DNA of 64,000 nucleotides. It comes from Paenibacillus amylolyticus. GTDB lineage: Bacteria > Bacillota > Bacilli > Paenibacillales > Paenibacillaceae. Both the position numbers and the translations under genes were made by a program. Below are positions 37,334-47,622 of the stretch, in pieces. How positions within the stretch are numbered: position 1 is the first letter of the stretch; each line of letters opens with the position of its first letter. The stretch spans positions 1,054,001 through 1,118,000 of the forward strand of contig NZ_CP121451.1 in the NCBI RefSeq assembly GCF_029689945.1. The letters run 5' to 3'. Below the pieces are notes generated by a model. It was not told the DNA's origin. It ran no database searches and worked only from the letters and a program-made list of their open reading frames with translations.

Positions 37334-39769
37334 TTGAACGCAATAAGTAAAAAGGTATACGCTCTCACACTTACCATGGCTATGTCCATCGCACTGATTC
37401 AACCAGCTGTACAGGCGGCTGAAGCCGCAAAACCTACAGCCTCAGTCTCTGAGGCCATTACTTCCAAGGCTACACAAACACTGCAACAACTGGGATACAT
37501 AGATGGCATTACAGATGGCATGACGCAATTAACGACGCCAATCACTCGCGCGGAGGCAGCAATCATTCTGCAACGTGTACTTCAACTGGATGCGCCTGCA
37601 TCACTTACAGGTTTTGCAGATGTTCTGCCTGAGAATGAAGCAGCGCCTGCCATCTACGCATTAAAGCAAGGCGGCTTTATTCAAGGGAAAGCCAAAGGCT
37701 ATGCCCCCGATGCTCCACTTACACGTGCACAGATGGCATCGTTGTTCACACGTGCATTTGAACTGAAGGATAATGGAATCCAGGTCGTATACAGTGATGC
37801 CGATCAGATTCCAGCTGTGCATGCAAATGACGCTGCGCGAGTGAAACAGCATTTTATTATTGAAGGTAGCGCATTTAACGCCAAACACTTAGTGACCCAT
37901 GGGGAATTCGCTGATGCACTGTATCTGGCGCTTGGACTCGATGTGAAATCGGATGGTCTTACGCCTCTGGAGGACTTCTTCAAACAGCCTGCTCAAGCAG
38001 GGTTCCAGATGTCTCCGGACGGTAAGCATCTTGCTTATATGGAGCCATGGAACAACCGCATGAATATCGTAGTTACTGCAAACGGTCAGGACAAGCCTGT
38101 ACGAATTACGAGTGAAACTGAACGTAATATTGCAGGATTTGCTTGGGCTACCAATGAAAAGCTGCTCTATGTACAAGATCAGGCAGGCGATGAGAATTAC
38201 CATATATATGTTACGGATATCGATGGTAAAAATAGCAAGGATCTGACGCCGTATCCTAACACAAGAGCCATCCTGGTAGATCCACTTGAGAATATACCGG
38301 ATGAGATTCTGGTGGGCTTAAACAAGCGTGATCCACGCATTTTCGATGTGTATCGGATTAACATCAAGACAGGGGAGGCTGTGCTTGCCGCAGAGAACCC
38401 GGGTAATATTACGGGCTGGCTGACGGATCACGAAGGTAAAATTCGTGTTGCTGTGTCGAGTGATGGCAATGTGTCTTCGTTACTGTATCGTGACTCAGAG
38501 GATAAAGAATTCGAGCCGCTTTTGACAACGAAGCTTGGAGAGACTTTTGCGCCAGTCATGTTCACGTATGATAACAAAAATATCTATGCGATATCCAACC
38601 TGGAGCGAGACAAAACGGCGATTGTCGAGTACAGCCCAAGCAACAAGAAGGTAACCAAAACGATCTATGAAAATAAGGATGTGGATGTAAGCAACTTCAT
38701 TCCATCTAAAGAAAAGGGTACCATTCTTGCTGCTGTGTATGAGACAGATAAAGTGAACTATGAATTTTTTGATCAAGAGTTCAAAACGTTAATGCAGGAT
38801 ATCAAAGCGAAAGTGCCTGGCAAGGAAGTTAGCATCAGCAATACAAGCGAAGAAGGCCAGGTGTTGTTCGTAGCGTATAGTGACAAAGCGATGGGCACGT
38901 ATTATTTCTACGATTCCAAAACAGGCAAACTCGATAAACTGGCTGATGCCGCACCTTGGATTGATGAAAATCAAATGGCGGATATGAAACCCATTACGTA
39001 TAAGTCACGCGATGGTTTAACTCTTCATGGTTATCTGACGCTGCCTCAAGGAGCTGGAGCAGAGGCTTCCGACTTGCCATTGGTTGTCGTTCCACATGGG
39101 GGGCCTTGGGCTCGTGATTCATGGGGCTTTAATCCTGAGAATCAATTCCTTGCAAGTCGCGGCTATGCCGTTCTACAGGTGAATTTCCGTGGTTCCACGG
39201 GATACGGCAAGGAATTCCTGGATGCGGGTAATAAAGAGTGGGGCAAAGCCATGCAGAACGATCTCACAGACGGTGTAAATTGGCTGGTTGAAGAGGGAAC
39301 GGTTGATCCAAAACGCGTAGCCATATACGGAGGATCTTACGGTGGATATGCCGCTCTGGCAGGACTTGCCTTCACACCGGAGGTCTATGCTGCGGGAATT
39401 AGTTATGTGGGACCTTCCAACATCTTCACCCTTCTGGATTCACTTCCACCTTATTGGGAGTCTGAGCGTAGTATGTTCTATGAACGTGTAGGAGATCCCG
39501 TAAAAGACAAGGAGCTGTTAACAGCGATTTCACCTCTCTTCCACATCGACCAGATGAAGGCTCCATTATTCGTGGTTCAGGGCGCTAATGATCCACGTGT
39601 CAAACAAGCCGAGTCAGACCAGATTGTTGAAGCATTACGCAAGCGTGGAGTCGATGTACCCTATATGTTAAAGACCAATGAAGGTCATGGCTTCGCAAAT
39701 GTGGAGAATCAGCTTGATCTGTACCGTGCGATTGAGAAATTCCTGAATCGTCACCTGATGCAGCCATAA
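37334..39769 (+). CDS. Secreted SLH-domain S9 peptidase (acylaminoacyl-peptidase type)
   Basis: 811 residues. A Sec signal peptide ends near AVQAAEA. Two to three SLH-like repeats follow in residues 40-190 (ITRAEAAIILQRVLQLD, FADVLPENEAAPAIYALKQGGFIQG, LTRAQMASLFTRAFEL), which bind cell-wall polymer. A WD40-like propeller spans about residues 210-540. The C-terminal prolyl-oligopeptidase domain has GGSYGGYA with Ser668, Asp753 in GANDPRV and His785 in EGHGF. It should cleave short peptides at the cell surface. It starts with TTG at 37334 after GGGGGAGA. Single gene with its own terminator. Confidence 0.88.
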   Translation: MNAISKKVYALTLTMAMSIALIQPAVQAAEAAKPTASVSEAITSKATQTLQQLGYIDGITDGMTQLTTPITRAEAAIILQRVLQLDAPASLTGFADVLPENEAAPAIYALKQGGFIQGKAKGYAPDAPLTRAQMASLFTRAFELKDNGIQVVYSDADQIPAVHANDAARVKQHFIIEGSAFNAKHLVTHGEFADALYLALGLDVKSDGLTPLEDFFKQPAQAGFQMSPDGKHLAYMEPWNNRMNIVVTANGQDKPVRITSETERNIAGFAWATNEKLLYVQDQAGDENYHIYVTDIDGKNSKDLTPYPNTRAILVDPLENIPDEILVGLNKRDPRIFDVYRINIKTGEAVLAAENPGNITGWLTDHEGKIRVAVSSDGNVSSLLYRDSEDKEFEPLLTTKLGETFAPVMFTYDNKNIYAISNLERDKTAIVEYSPSNKKVTKTIYENKDVDVSNFIPSKEKGTILAAVYETDKVNYEFFDQEFKTLMQDIKAKVPGKEVSISNTSEEGQVLFVAYSDKAMGTYYFYDSKTGKLDKLADAAPWIDENQMADMKPITYKSRDGLTLHGYLTLPQGAGAEASDLPLVVVPHGGPWARDSWGFNPENQFLASRGYAVLQVNFRGSTGYGKEFLDAGNKEWGKAMQNDLTDGVNWLVEEGTVDPKRVAIYGGSYGGYAALAGLAFTPEVYAAGISYVGPSNIFTLLDSLPPYWESERSMFYERVGDPVKDKELLTAISPLFHIDQMKAPLFVVQGANDPRVKQAESDQIVEALRKRGVDVPYMLKTNEGHGFANVENQLDLYRAIEKFLNRHLMQP

Positions 39770-39784
39770 TACGTTAGGCATGAG

Positions 39785-39826
39785 GGCTGTCCCGCAGGTT
39801 TTATCAAACCTGTGGGCAGCTTTTTT
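39785..39826 (+). terminator. Terminator of the S9 peptidase gene
   Basis: GGCTGTCCCGCAGGTTT pairs with AAACCTGTGGGCAGC across a short loop and is followed by six T. Confidence 0.85.
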
Positions 39827-39996
39827 ATCGGAGCAGAGGCAAAATGAACCATGTAACCTTATTATTAAATTGACATATGGATTTCTTTTGTTTTAAAATG
39901 ACCAGTGAGTCATTAATATTCAATTCGGTTTAATATATATGTACCAGACCCACTGTACGATACTTAAATCAAGATCTGATCGGGAGGTAACATGTG

Positions 39997-41579
39997 ATGC
40001 AAAAACAAATGAAATGGCCGCTGGTCCTGTTTGCCATAGGGGTATTTATGGCTGCACTGGATAACGGAATCATCACCTCTTCACTGACCACCTTAAATGC
40101 ATCATTTGGTGTGTCACCAACGTGGGGAGCATGGACGATTACGCTCTACACACTTGGGCTTGCGGTGAGTGTTCCGATTGCAGGCAAACTGTCTGACCGT
40201 TATGGTCGCAAGAAACTGTTTTTGATAGAAGTGGCGCTGTTTGGGATCGGGTCCCTGCTGGTTGCGCTAAGCACATCATTTACGTTCTTCCTGATCGCTC
40301 GTGTCATTCAAGCTTTGGGCGGTGGGGGATATTTATCATTGCCAGCTCCTACGTGCTAAGTAAGTTCCCAGCGGAGCGTCAAGGTACAGCCTTGGGTCTG
40401 CTAGGGGGTATGAATGGTGTTGCGGCCATTTTGGGGCCGAATATCGGTGCTTTTATACTGGACATTACGGGCAACTGGCATTGGTTATTCCTGATCAACG
40501 TACCTATTGCCATCCTGCTATTCATTGCAGGTATCCGATTTATTCATGAAGAGCAGGAGCTTAATCGTGCAGCAGTGGACTGGAGCGGTATTGCTGTCCT
40601 GACGCTGGGTGTACTCAGTCTAATGTATAGCTTCAGCAATCTGGACGGTGTGAACATGATTCAAAGCTTGGGATCACCAATGTTCTTCGGCTTTTTCTTG
40701 GCAGGTGTAATCATTCTGGTGCTCTTTTACTTCATGGAAAAAGACTGGAAGGATCTGAACGTGAACCTGTTGTATCAACACAGCTTCTGGGCATTGCGTC
40801 CTTTCGTTGGACGCTGTTGATTGCCTTTTTCTCGGGAGCCATTCTGGCCTCGGTGATCTTTATTCCCGGTTTCGTTGAACAGTATCTTGGCGTATCCAAT
40901 ACGGCTTCCGGGTATTGGTTTACTCCACTCGCGCTGGCATCCGGTATTGGGGCGGGCGGAGGTGGCTACCTTGTTGACCGCAAAGGGCCAATCTGGACGT
41001 TATCGGTTGCGGGGTTATTATCTGCCATTGGATTCCTGCTGTTCCCGCTGTGGGTGGAGCATATCTGGCAATTTGTCATCGCGAGTACGCTCGTAGGTAT
41101 CGGTTTTGGCATGATGCTTGGTGCGCCAGTTAACGTACTTGTCACCGAACAGGCGGGGAGAATAACAAAGGTATCGCGGTAGCGACCAGCTCGTTATTCC
41201 GGCAGATGGCAATGGCTATTGCACCTACCATTTTCGCCGGATTCCTGGCACGTTCTTTCACTAATCTGGGTCCAACATTCAGGCAGGATTCGCTAATAAA
41301 GGAATTCAGGTGCCGCCTGAAATGCTGCAACAATATGCGTCAGGCGGGGCATCAGGTAGTGATGTCTCCAGTCTGACCCAGGGCCTGTCCCAGATCCCTG
41401 ATGAAGGTATCCGTGATGTGTTGCTTCAGGCACTGCATCAAACGACAGGTGAGGGGTACAACGGGCTTTTCTGGTCCGCGGTTATATTCAGTGTACTTAC
41501 GCTGTTGGCTGCGCTTATAACGGGACGTCTACGTCATAAAGAGAAGAGTCACCAAGTGGAAAGTATATCCTCGAATTGA
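39997..41579 (+). CDS. MFS drug transporter, DHA2/EmrB type, four apparent frame breaks
   Basis: Reassembled across four one-base losses (near 40324-40328, 40805, 41155-41158 and 41276-41279) it encodes about 528 residues with roughly 14 hydrophobic segments. The N-terminal AALDNGIITSSLTTLN, the loop GKLSDRYGRKKLF and GTALGLLGGMNGVAAILGPN are the A, D-type and C motifs of the DHA2 proton-driven drug exporters. Every segment reads normally on both sides of each break. The ATG at 39997 follows GGGAGGT; GTG at 39994 is also possible. Four breaks in one gene could also mean a true pseudogene; substrate unknown. Confidence 0.78.
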
Positions 41580-41597
41580 TTAGTTATCGTGTGAAAA

Positions 41598-41652
41598 TGA
41601 AAAGAACAGTGTACCTTTTTTAATTCAAAAAGGCTTCGCTGTTCTTTTCAAT
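41598..41652. terminator. Terminator after the MFS gene
   Basis: TGAAAAGAACAG (41598-41609) pairs with CTGTTCTTTTCA (41639-41650), and an inner CCTTTTT/AAAAAGG stem extends it. A and T runs make it usable on both strands. Confidence 0.75.
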
Positions 41653-42055
41653 TTAACCGGATTGTAACTTTTCTTGCTCCTGCAATGATTACAATAGAAC
41701 GAGCGTAAGCGGTGTCTCGATTCCAAAGAGAGAAAACTTCAGAGAACACCGAGTCACAAGGCATCCCAGGCGTTTAATTGGTATTATATAAGTTCAACGA
41801 ATCGTTACACTGCATCACTGCGAGTTCAGAATAACCTTCCGATCGCTGTTATCCCCAGATTTTTTGATTCTCTTTTCAAAAGGTTAAAATCCGGTGATAA
41901 AGGCGAAGCGTATGCTTTCGATGCAGCTTTCTTTCAGAAAGCTTTTAGCTACGCTTCTTCAGGTTTTTTCTGACCTCTCCGTTATTCGTGTAAATATTAG
42001 ATGAAACTTATATAGCCAGGTAGTATCATTTTCATAGTGAAGAAGGAATCGATGG
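41653..42055. other. Non-coding region with dispersed repeat before the LCP gene
   Basis: About 400 bases without a gene. Positions 41833-41960 are a copy of a dispersed repeat. No promoter with good spacing was found for the LCP gene. Confidence 0.5.
41833..41960 (+). repeat. Dispersed repeat family 1, copy A
   Basis: Shares with the reverse complement of 60513-60642 the blocks AACCTTCCGATCGCTGTTA, TTTTTTGATTC, AAGCGTATGCTT, and GCTTTCTTTCAGAAAGCTTT, in the same order and spacing. The last block contains an AGCTTTCT/AGAAAGCT hairpin. No reading frame. Likely a small non-autonomous repeat present elsewhere in the genome. Confidence 0.8.
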
Positions 42056-43088
42056 ATGAAAAGCAGAACTAAAGATAAGAAGAAGAAAAGAAGAAAAGGC
42101 CTATATATAACGCTCGTTTCACTTGTTGTTTTGTTAATCGGAGGTTATTTGTTCCGTCAACAGCTGGCTGTAGCGGCATTTGATCTGTTTCTCGCCGGTT
42201 CGGTAGAAGAGCAGTTATCCCGCTCTTATGTACCGCAAGAAGGCAACAATACGCCGGATCCAACGGTGTATCGTAAGGAACCTTTCTCCGTGTTACTGCT
42301 GGGTTCGGACAAACGCGCCTATGAGAAGACGCGTGGACGTTCGGATACCGTCATCTATGCTGTAGTACGTCCCAAGGAATCCCGTGTACTTCTGGTATCC
42401 ATTCCACGTGATACGTATGTGCAGATTGTGGGACGCGATGCTAACAAGGACGGCGTAGATGATTATGATAAGCTGGCGCATGCCTATGCTTTTGGTGGGA
42501 GAATATGTCCATCAATACGGTGGAGAAATTCCTTGATGCTGATGTAGGTTACTATGCAACGATCAACTTCGACGGAATCAAAAAAGTGGTTGATGCGCTT
42601 GGTGGTGTCAAACTGCCCATTGATGAGGACATTGTGAACAAGAATCCGAATCATGTACAATTCACGATTGAGGGCGGTAAGCCGATCTATGACGGGCAGG
42701 ACGCTTTGTATTATGTAAGATACCGTGAGGACAGCGACTTTAATCGTACCAAGCGGCAGCAGATCTTCCTCAACGCGATGGCGAACGAGATGCTGAATCT
42801 GAATCAGATCGCCAAGATTCCGGAATTGATTCAAATTATGGGAGACAGCTTCCAGACGGATATGCGAGCTTCTTTCATTATTGATCTGGCTAAACAGGTG
42901 CTTACTCAGGAGAAACCGCAGATTTCAAGTTTCACCATTCTTGGTGAGGGGATGAAAAAGATGGTATCTATTATGGTCAGGCCGATGAGAAAGATGTCCA
43001 ATATGCCAAAGAGCTGATTAACAACTGGATGGATCAATCCACCCCAGCCAGTCAAGTAATGATTCCTGACCGGCAAAAGATTGAATAA
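42056..43088 (+). CDS. LytR-CpsA-Psr (LCP) family protein, two apparent frame breaks
   Basis: 344 residues after restoring one G at 42497-42499 and one A at 42955-42959. A Lys-rich N-terminus and one membrane helix (ITLVSLVVLLIGGYLF) precede the LCP domain: FSVLLLGSDKRAYEKTRGRSDTVI, VSIPRDTYVQIVG, KLAHAYAFGG, DGIKKVVDALGG and YRVRYREDSDFNRTKRQQ-like YVRYREDSDFNRTKRQQ. The conserved Arg and Asp residues of the phosphotransferase are present. LCP enzymes attach wall teichoic acid or other polymers to peptidoglycan. Length and ending are normal after correction. Confidence 0.87.
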
Positions 43089-43124
43089 CCAATTCCATAC
43101 CGATGATGTGTTGTAGACCACAAT

Positions 43125-43158
43125 CAGCAGTACGTTTATTCGCGGGCTGCTGTTTTTT
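43125..43158 (+). terminator. Probable LCP gene terminator
   Basis: CAGCAG (43125-43130) and CTGCTG (43147-43152) pair around a 16-base loop, and six T follow. A short stem. Confidence 0.5.
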
Positions 43159-43270
43159 CTTTGTAGCGAGAAATAAGATCCTTTTGGAACATCCTGCGTT
43201 CTGATTCGTATAATATAAGTTGAGCGAGATAAGTTGAACGAAGAAATTCACAAGGAGGATACACAAGGGT

Positions 43271-43696
43271 ATGAACATCGCATTTTTTCTGCTACCCAAA
43301 CAAGAAGTTACGTGTGTGACGTCGGATTCTACGCTGCGGCAAACGTTGGAACGGATGGAATATCATCGTTTTACGGCGGTGCTGATTTTGAATAAAGAGG
43401 GCAAATATATTGGTACGGTAACCGAAGGCGACTTACTGTGGTATATGAAGAATGCCGAGGGAAAGATTACATTTGAAAACGCTTCAAAGTTCTTGCTCAA
43501 AGACGTTCCACTCCGCTTGGATATTAAACCCGTATCCATTGATGCCAACATGGAAGACCTGATTAATCTGGCCAAAGTTCAGAACTTTGTTCCCGTGGTC
43601 GATGACATGGAGCGTTTCATTGGTATTGTCAGACGTAGTCAGATTATAGAGTACTGCGAAGGCATTGTAGCCAAAGAATCAATCAAGGCCAAGTAA
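43271..43696 (+). CDS. CBS-domain protein
   Basis: 141 residues made of two CBS motifs: SDSTLRQTLERMEYHRFTAV with GTVTEGDLLWYM, and SIDANMEDLINLAKVQNFVPVVDD with GIVRRSQIIEYC. CBS pairs bind adenine nucleotides and act as energy or second-messenger sensors. No catalytic domain is attached. The ATG at 43271 follows AAGGAGG. Specific ligand not deducible. Confidence 0.82.
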   Translation: MNIAFFLLPKQEVTCVTSDSTLRQTLERMEYHRFTAVLILNKEGKYIGTVTEGDLLWYMKNAEGKITFENASKFLLKDVPLRLDIKPVSIDANMEDLINLAKVQNFVPVVDDMERFIGIVRRSQIIEYCEGIVAKESIKAK

Positions 43697-43864
43697 TGCT
43701 GTACCGAATTTAAACATTATTGTGTCATTAGGGATAATCACAGCCGCCCGGTATCATGTTAAACTTAAGAAGTTCTGGATCGAGGGCGCATTCGAAGCTT
43801 TTTACAAAATATAAAGTTCAATAGGATGTACGGAGGACTCCGCATAAGTACCTGGCATCAGTTT

Positions 43865-43886
43865 CGGAGAACTTCTCCGCTTTTTG
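43865..43886 (+). terminator. Terminator after the CBS gene region
   Basis: CGGAG (43865-43869) pairs with CTCCG (43875-43879), followed by CTTTTT. Weak stem; it lies 170 bases after the CBS stop. Confidence 0.45.
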
Positions 43887-43958
43887 GGTAATTTTGCGGG
43901 CCCTTTTTTATGCTATAATCGAGAATAAAGCTTTTTCGGGGGAGTGACTTTCGCCAAT

Positions 43959-44261
43959 ATGCCTAAAGAACTGGATGTAGCCAAACGCGCTAAAGTGATT
44001 GAATGGCTGAAAACCGAAGTGCTTGATCAGGTATCCCGATTATTCAAGGCGTTATGGGAAGGCAGTACAACTCGAATCGGGGACAGTCTTGCCAGTTTGA
44101 TTATGAGTAGTTACATATTGGGCCGCAGGCTCGGTATTCCTTTCAAGGATCTGGATGCACTGCTAGTGGAGAAGTTGAAAAAGCATAAACAGGAAGGTCA
44201 CCAGCTTGAAGACTGGTACCAGGATATTTCCGCGCTAGAAGATCATATGCGTAAGAGGTGA
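43959..44261 (+). CDS. MazG-like family protein
   Basis: About 100 residues of the short MazG-like type seen at this place in Paenibacillus relatives. Motifs: AKRAKVIEWLKTEVLDQVSRLFKALWEG, IGDSLASLIMSSYILGRRLGI and EGHQLEDWYQDISALEDHM (described by key stretches). The all-helical MazG fold in other proteins hydrolyses nucleoside triphosphates, but this short form is untested. ATG at 43959 is chosen over GTG at 43944, which overlaps the GGGGGAG site. Overlaps the next gene by a few bases. Confidence 0.7.
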   Translation: MPKELDVAKRAKVIEWLKTEVLDQVSRLFKALWEGSTTRIGDSLASLIMSSYILGRRLGIPFKDLDALLVEKLKKHKQEGHQLEDWYQDISALEDHMRKR

Positions 44262-44266
44262 ATTTG

Positions 44267-45178
44267 TTGAAATTTAGCTTTAAATCAGCTGTTTGGAGCG
44301 CAGTCTATCTGCTCTTGCTACTTTCGCTGTTAACTCCTTTATCGGTACTTGCCATATTTTTTATGATGATTCCGGGAGTTATTTTGTATGCTTCATTGTC
44401 TTTAAAATCATTTATATGGCATCTCGTGCCTGTAGCTGTAATTTTGGTCGTATTCCACCCCATTTATCTGTTGCTACTGCTCATCTTTACCCTGCCTGCG
44501 ATCGTTATGGGTCACGCGTATAAAACACGCAAATCGGCCCTGTTTGCGCTGATGGCGGGAAGTGGCATGATGTTGGCAGAATACTTGTTGTTGCTCTTGG
44601 TCGGCAGTGTCATTTTCCAATTCGACCTGTCCAGTTATATTGAAGATGTCGTCAAATTGACCATTGAACCGTTGACGAATTCATCGAATCAGATGATCAA
44701 CGGGTTTGCATGGACACCCGAGATGACTGAGGATGTCGCCAAACAAACGCAGCTTATGATTCCGTTTGCTCTCGTTGTCACATCGATGGTCATGGCCTTC
44801 ATTACGCACGCCATTGCGCGTCCGATTCTGAATGTGATGGGTGTGGTGGTATCGAAGCTTCCACCAGCGAGAGAGTGGCGTATGCCGCGTGCGCTAATCT
44901 GGTATTATTTCCTTGCACTGTTGATCGAAGTGATCTCCAGACAAAGTGATGGAACATACTGGACCATGATTGCCATGAATCTGTCCCCGTTGATCAATCT
45001 GGGCTTCATGATTCAAGCGATCGGCTTCTTCTTCTTTCTCTCACATACTAAGAAATGGAATCCGGTTATACCTTATTTCCTGGCGGCAGCGGTCTTCTTC
45101 ATTGGTCCGCTTCGGATTATCGGGATTATCGATCTGGCGTTCCCGCTTCGTGAGGCAATATCGAAATCAAAACGATAG
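44267..45178 (+). CDS. yybS: DUF2232 (YybS) membrane protein
   Basis: About 303 residues with eight or so hydrophobic helices, including YLLLLLSLLTPLSVLAIFFM and the C-terminal LSPLINLGFMIQAIGFFFFL. The DUF2232/YybS family lies upstream of gdpP-rplI in bacilli and has no established function. TTG at 44267 is placed six bases from GAGGTG; GTG at 44258 sits inside that site. The end is followed 11 bases later by gdpP. Confidence 0.8.
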   Translation: MKFSFKSAVWSAVYLLLLLSLLTPLSVLAIFFMMIPGVILYASLSLKSFIWHLVPVAVILVVFHPIYLLLLLIFTLPAIVMGHAYKTRKSALFALMAGSGMMLAEYLLLLLVGSVIFQFDLSSYIEDVVKLTIEPLTNSSNQMINGFAWTPEMTEDVAKQTQLMIPFALVVTSMVMAFITHAIARPILNVMGVVVSKLPPAREWRMPRALIWYYFLALLIEVISRQSDGTYWTMIAMNLSPLINLGFMIQAIGFFFFLSHTKKWNPVIPYFLAAAVFFIGPLRIIGIIDLAFPLREAISKSKR

Positions 45179-45189
45179 GGTGATGAGTC

Positions 45190-47181
45190 TTGCCTAAATT
45201 TCTGAAGAAACGCTGGCACGGCTACTATACCGTATGGGCGTTCATACTGCTGCTGTTGCTCGTTATGTTCGTTACCATTTATAACTGGACGCTTGGTTTG
45301 ATTAGTCTGATACTGGCTTCGGCGCTGGGAATCGTCATGATTAAGGCGGAGCTCGCGTTCCGCCGTGAGCTTAATGACTACATTAATGGCCTGTCCATTC
45401 GAATCAAACGGATGGAGGGGGAAGCGGTCAGCATGCTTCCATTCGGAATTGTGCTGTACAGCGAAGATCGTACGGTAGAGTGGCATAATCGCTTCGTTGC
45501 GGAGATGTTCCAGGAGAAGACAATGGTGGGAAATCCGCTACTTAATTTGTTTCCCAAACTTCCTCAGCCTAAAGAGAAGAAGGATGGAACGAAGGAACCT
45601 TCATCCAGGGAGTTCCATGACGAATTCCAATTGGATGATCGGCATTATGGAGTTATTCATAACCCGCAGGAGCGGTATGTGTATGTATACGAGATTACGG
45701 AGCTAGCCATTCTTCGTGATAAATATGAAAATGAACGTCTTGCCTTGGGTATTCTCGTTCTGGATAATCTGGACGAGGCTGCCCAGGGCATGGATGACCA
45801 GCAACGTACAGCGCTGATCGCACGTGTGACTAGCGAGATTACGTCTTGGGCCAAGCAGTATGAAGTGTACCTGCGCCGGCTGTCTTCGGATCGTTATCTG
45901 TTGATGCTGAATCATAAGTCTTTGCAGGAACTGGAGCAGAGCCGATTTGTCATTTTGGATGAGGTTCGGGAGATGACCGCTGATCTCAAAGTGCCAATGA
46001 CACTCAGTGTAGGACTGGCGTTTGGTTCGGATAGCATCAGCGAGATGGGAGAACTGGCTCAGTCCAGTCTGGACATGGCACTTGGACGCGGTGGCGACCA
46101 GGCCGCTGTGAAATCGGGGCAACGTCTGTCTTTCTATGGTGGCAAGTCCAACGCCGTGGAGAAACGGACACGGGTCAGAGCACGTGTTATTGCGCACGCG
46201 CTGCGTGATCTGATGCAGGAAAGCGATCGGGTTCTCATCATGGGGCACAAAATCCCGGACATGGACGCAATCGGTGCATCCATCGGGGTATGGAAAGCGG
46301 CTAGTCTGTACAATGTAGAAGCACGCATTGTTCTGGATGGGATTAATCCAGCGATTGAACGGATGATGGAGCAAGTGAACAAGGACGAGAAGTTGTCCAA
46401 GGCATTTGTATCGCCTGAGCTAGCAACCCAGATGATGACAGAGCACACGCTGCTGGTTGTGGTGGATACACATAAAGCCTCCATGACCATGGAGCCGAAA
46501 CTGGTGCAGTCTGCAACTCGTGTTGTCGTTGTGGATCACCATCGTCGGGGCGAGGAGTTCATCAATGATGCTGTGTTGATCTATCTGGAACCTTACGCTT
46601 CTTCGGCTGCGGAACTGGTAACGGAGCTCTTGCAATACATTCATGACAAGGTACAGTTCACACCGCTTGAAGCTACGGCTTTACTTGCCGGAATCACGAT
46701 GGATACAAAGCACTTTGCATTGCACACTGGTTCCAGAACGTTCGAAGCGGCAGGCTTCCTGCGTCGTAGTGGTGCGGACACCATTATGGTCCAGCGGTTG
46801 ATGAAAGAGGATCTGTCAGAATATATTGCTAAGGCAGAAATCATAAAGCATGCTAAAATGGTATACGGGAACATTGCGCTGGCGGTCACAGACCCTGGCA
46901 GCAAGATTTCACAGATGATGATCGCCCAAGTGGCGGACACATTGCTGAACATGACTGACGTGGTCGCTTCATTTGTGATTAGTGAGCGTCCGGATGGACT
47001 GATTGGCATCAGCGCGAGATCGCTGGGGCGCATGAATGTTCAGGTTGTCATGGAACGACTGGGCGGTGGCGGACATCTGACGAATGCTGCCGTGCAGCTT
47101 GAAGGAACGCTTGGAGAGGCAGAAAAACGGCTGACGAACGTACTGGCTGAAATCGAAAAGGAAGAGGGGCTGTTCGAATGA
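45190..47181 (+). CDS. gdpP: c-di-AMP phosphodiesterase GdpP (YybT)
   Basis: 663 residues: two transmembrane helices (residues 12-55), a PAS-like domain (near 75-150), a degenerate GGDEF domain (near 170-300) and a DHH/DHHA1 phosphodiesterase. Catalytic motifs are MGHKIPDMDAIGAS and VVDHHRRG with Asp449, His450 and His451; GGGGHLTNAA is the DHHA1 signature. It hydrolyses c-di-AMP to pApA and so affects potassium balance and cell-wall stress. Starts with TTG at 45190. Overlaps rplI by four bases. Confidence 0.94.
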   Translation: MPKFLKKRWHGYYTVWAFILLLLLVMFVTIYNWTLGLISLILASALGIVMIKAELAFRRELNDYINGLSIRIKRMEGEAVSMLPFGIVLYSEDRTVEWHNRFVAEMFQEKTMVGNPLLNLFPKLPQPKEKKDGTKEPSSREFHDEFQLDDRHYGVIHNPQERYVYVYEITELAILRDKYENERLALGILVLDNLDEAAQGMDDQQRTALIARVTSEITSWAKQYEVYLRRLSSDRYLLMLNHKSLQELEQSRFVILDEVREMTADLKVPMTLSVGLAFGSDSISEMGELAQSSLDMALGRGGDQAAVKSGQRLSFYGGKSNAVEKRTRVRARVIAHALRDLMQESDRVLIMGHKIPDMDAIGASIGVWKAASLYNVEARIVLDGINPAIERMMEQVNKDEKLSKAFVSPELATQMMTEHTLLVVVDTHKASMTMEPKLVQSATRVVVVDHHRRGEEFINDAVLIYLEPYASSAAELVTELLQYIHDKVQFTPLEATALLAGITMDTKHFALHTGSRTFEAAGFLRRSGADTIMVQRLMKEDLSEYIAKAEIIKHAKMVYGNIALAVTDPGSKISQMMIAQVADTLLNMTDVVASFVISERPDGLIGISARSLGRMNVQVVMERLGGGGHLTNAAVQLEGTLGEAEKRLTNVLAEIEKEEGLFE

Positions 47182-47621
47182 AAGTCATTTTTATAAAAGA
47201 TATGAAGGGTCAAGGCAAGAAAGGGCAAGTGAAGGAAGTATCTGAGGGCTACGCACAGAACTTCCTGCTGCCACGGGGAATCGCACGTCTGGCAACAGAC
47301 GGCAACATGAAGACACTGGACAACCAGAAGGCGGCAGAAGAAAGACTCAAACAGGAAGAGAAAGCAGAAGCGGAAGCTCTCGCGAAGAAGCTGGAAGCAG
47401 AAGTGACTGAACTGAAAGCCAAGTCCGGCGAAGGTGGTCGTCTGTTCGGTGCCATTACCAGCAAACAGATTGCAGAAGCGTTGTCCAAAAAGGGTCTGAA
47501 AGTAGACAAACGCAAAATTGAGCTGGACGAGCCTATTCGTACACTCGGCGTAACACAAGTAACTGTCAAGGTTCACCCTGAAGTGAAGGCAACCTTGAAG
47601 GTACAGGTAACGGAAGAGTAA
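47178..47621 (+). CDS. rplI: 50S ribosomal protein L9
   Basis: 147-residue L9. The N-terminal domain MKVIFIKDMKGQGKKGQVKEV with YAQNFLLPRGIA is diagnostic, followed by a long charged helix and the C-terminal domain GRLFGAITSKQIAEALSKKG. Translationally coupled to gdpP (ATGA) and followed at once by dnaB. Confidence 0.96.
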   Translation: MKVIFIKDMKGQGKKGQVKEVSEGYAQNFLLPRGIARLATDGNMKTLDNQKAAEERLKQEEKAEAEALAKKLEAEVTELKAKSGEGGRLFGAITSKQIAEALSKKGLKVDKRKIELDEPIRTLGVTQVTVKVHPEVKATLKVQVTEE

Positions 47622-47622
47622 G

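Noticed and set aside
39997..41579. Reading the four-part MFS gene as a true pseudogene
   Set aside because: All breaks are single-base losses of the same kind as those in essential genes nearby, and every segment is otherwise intact. Not excluded, but less likely.
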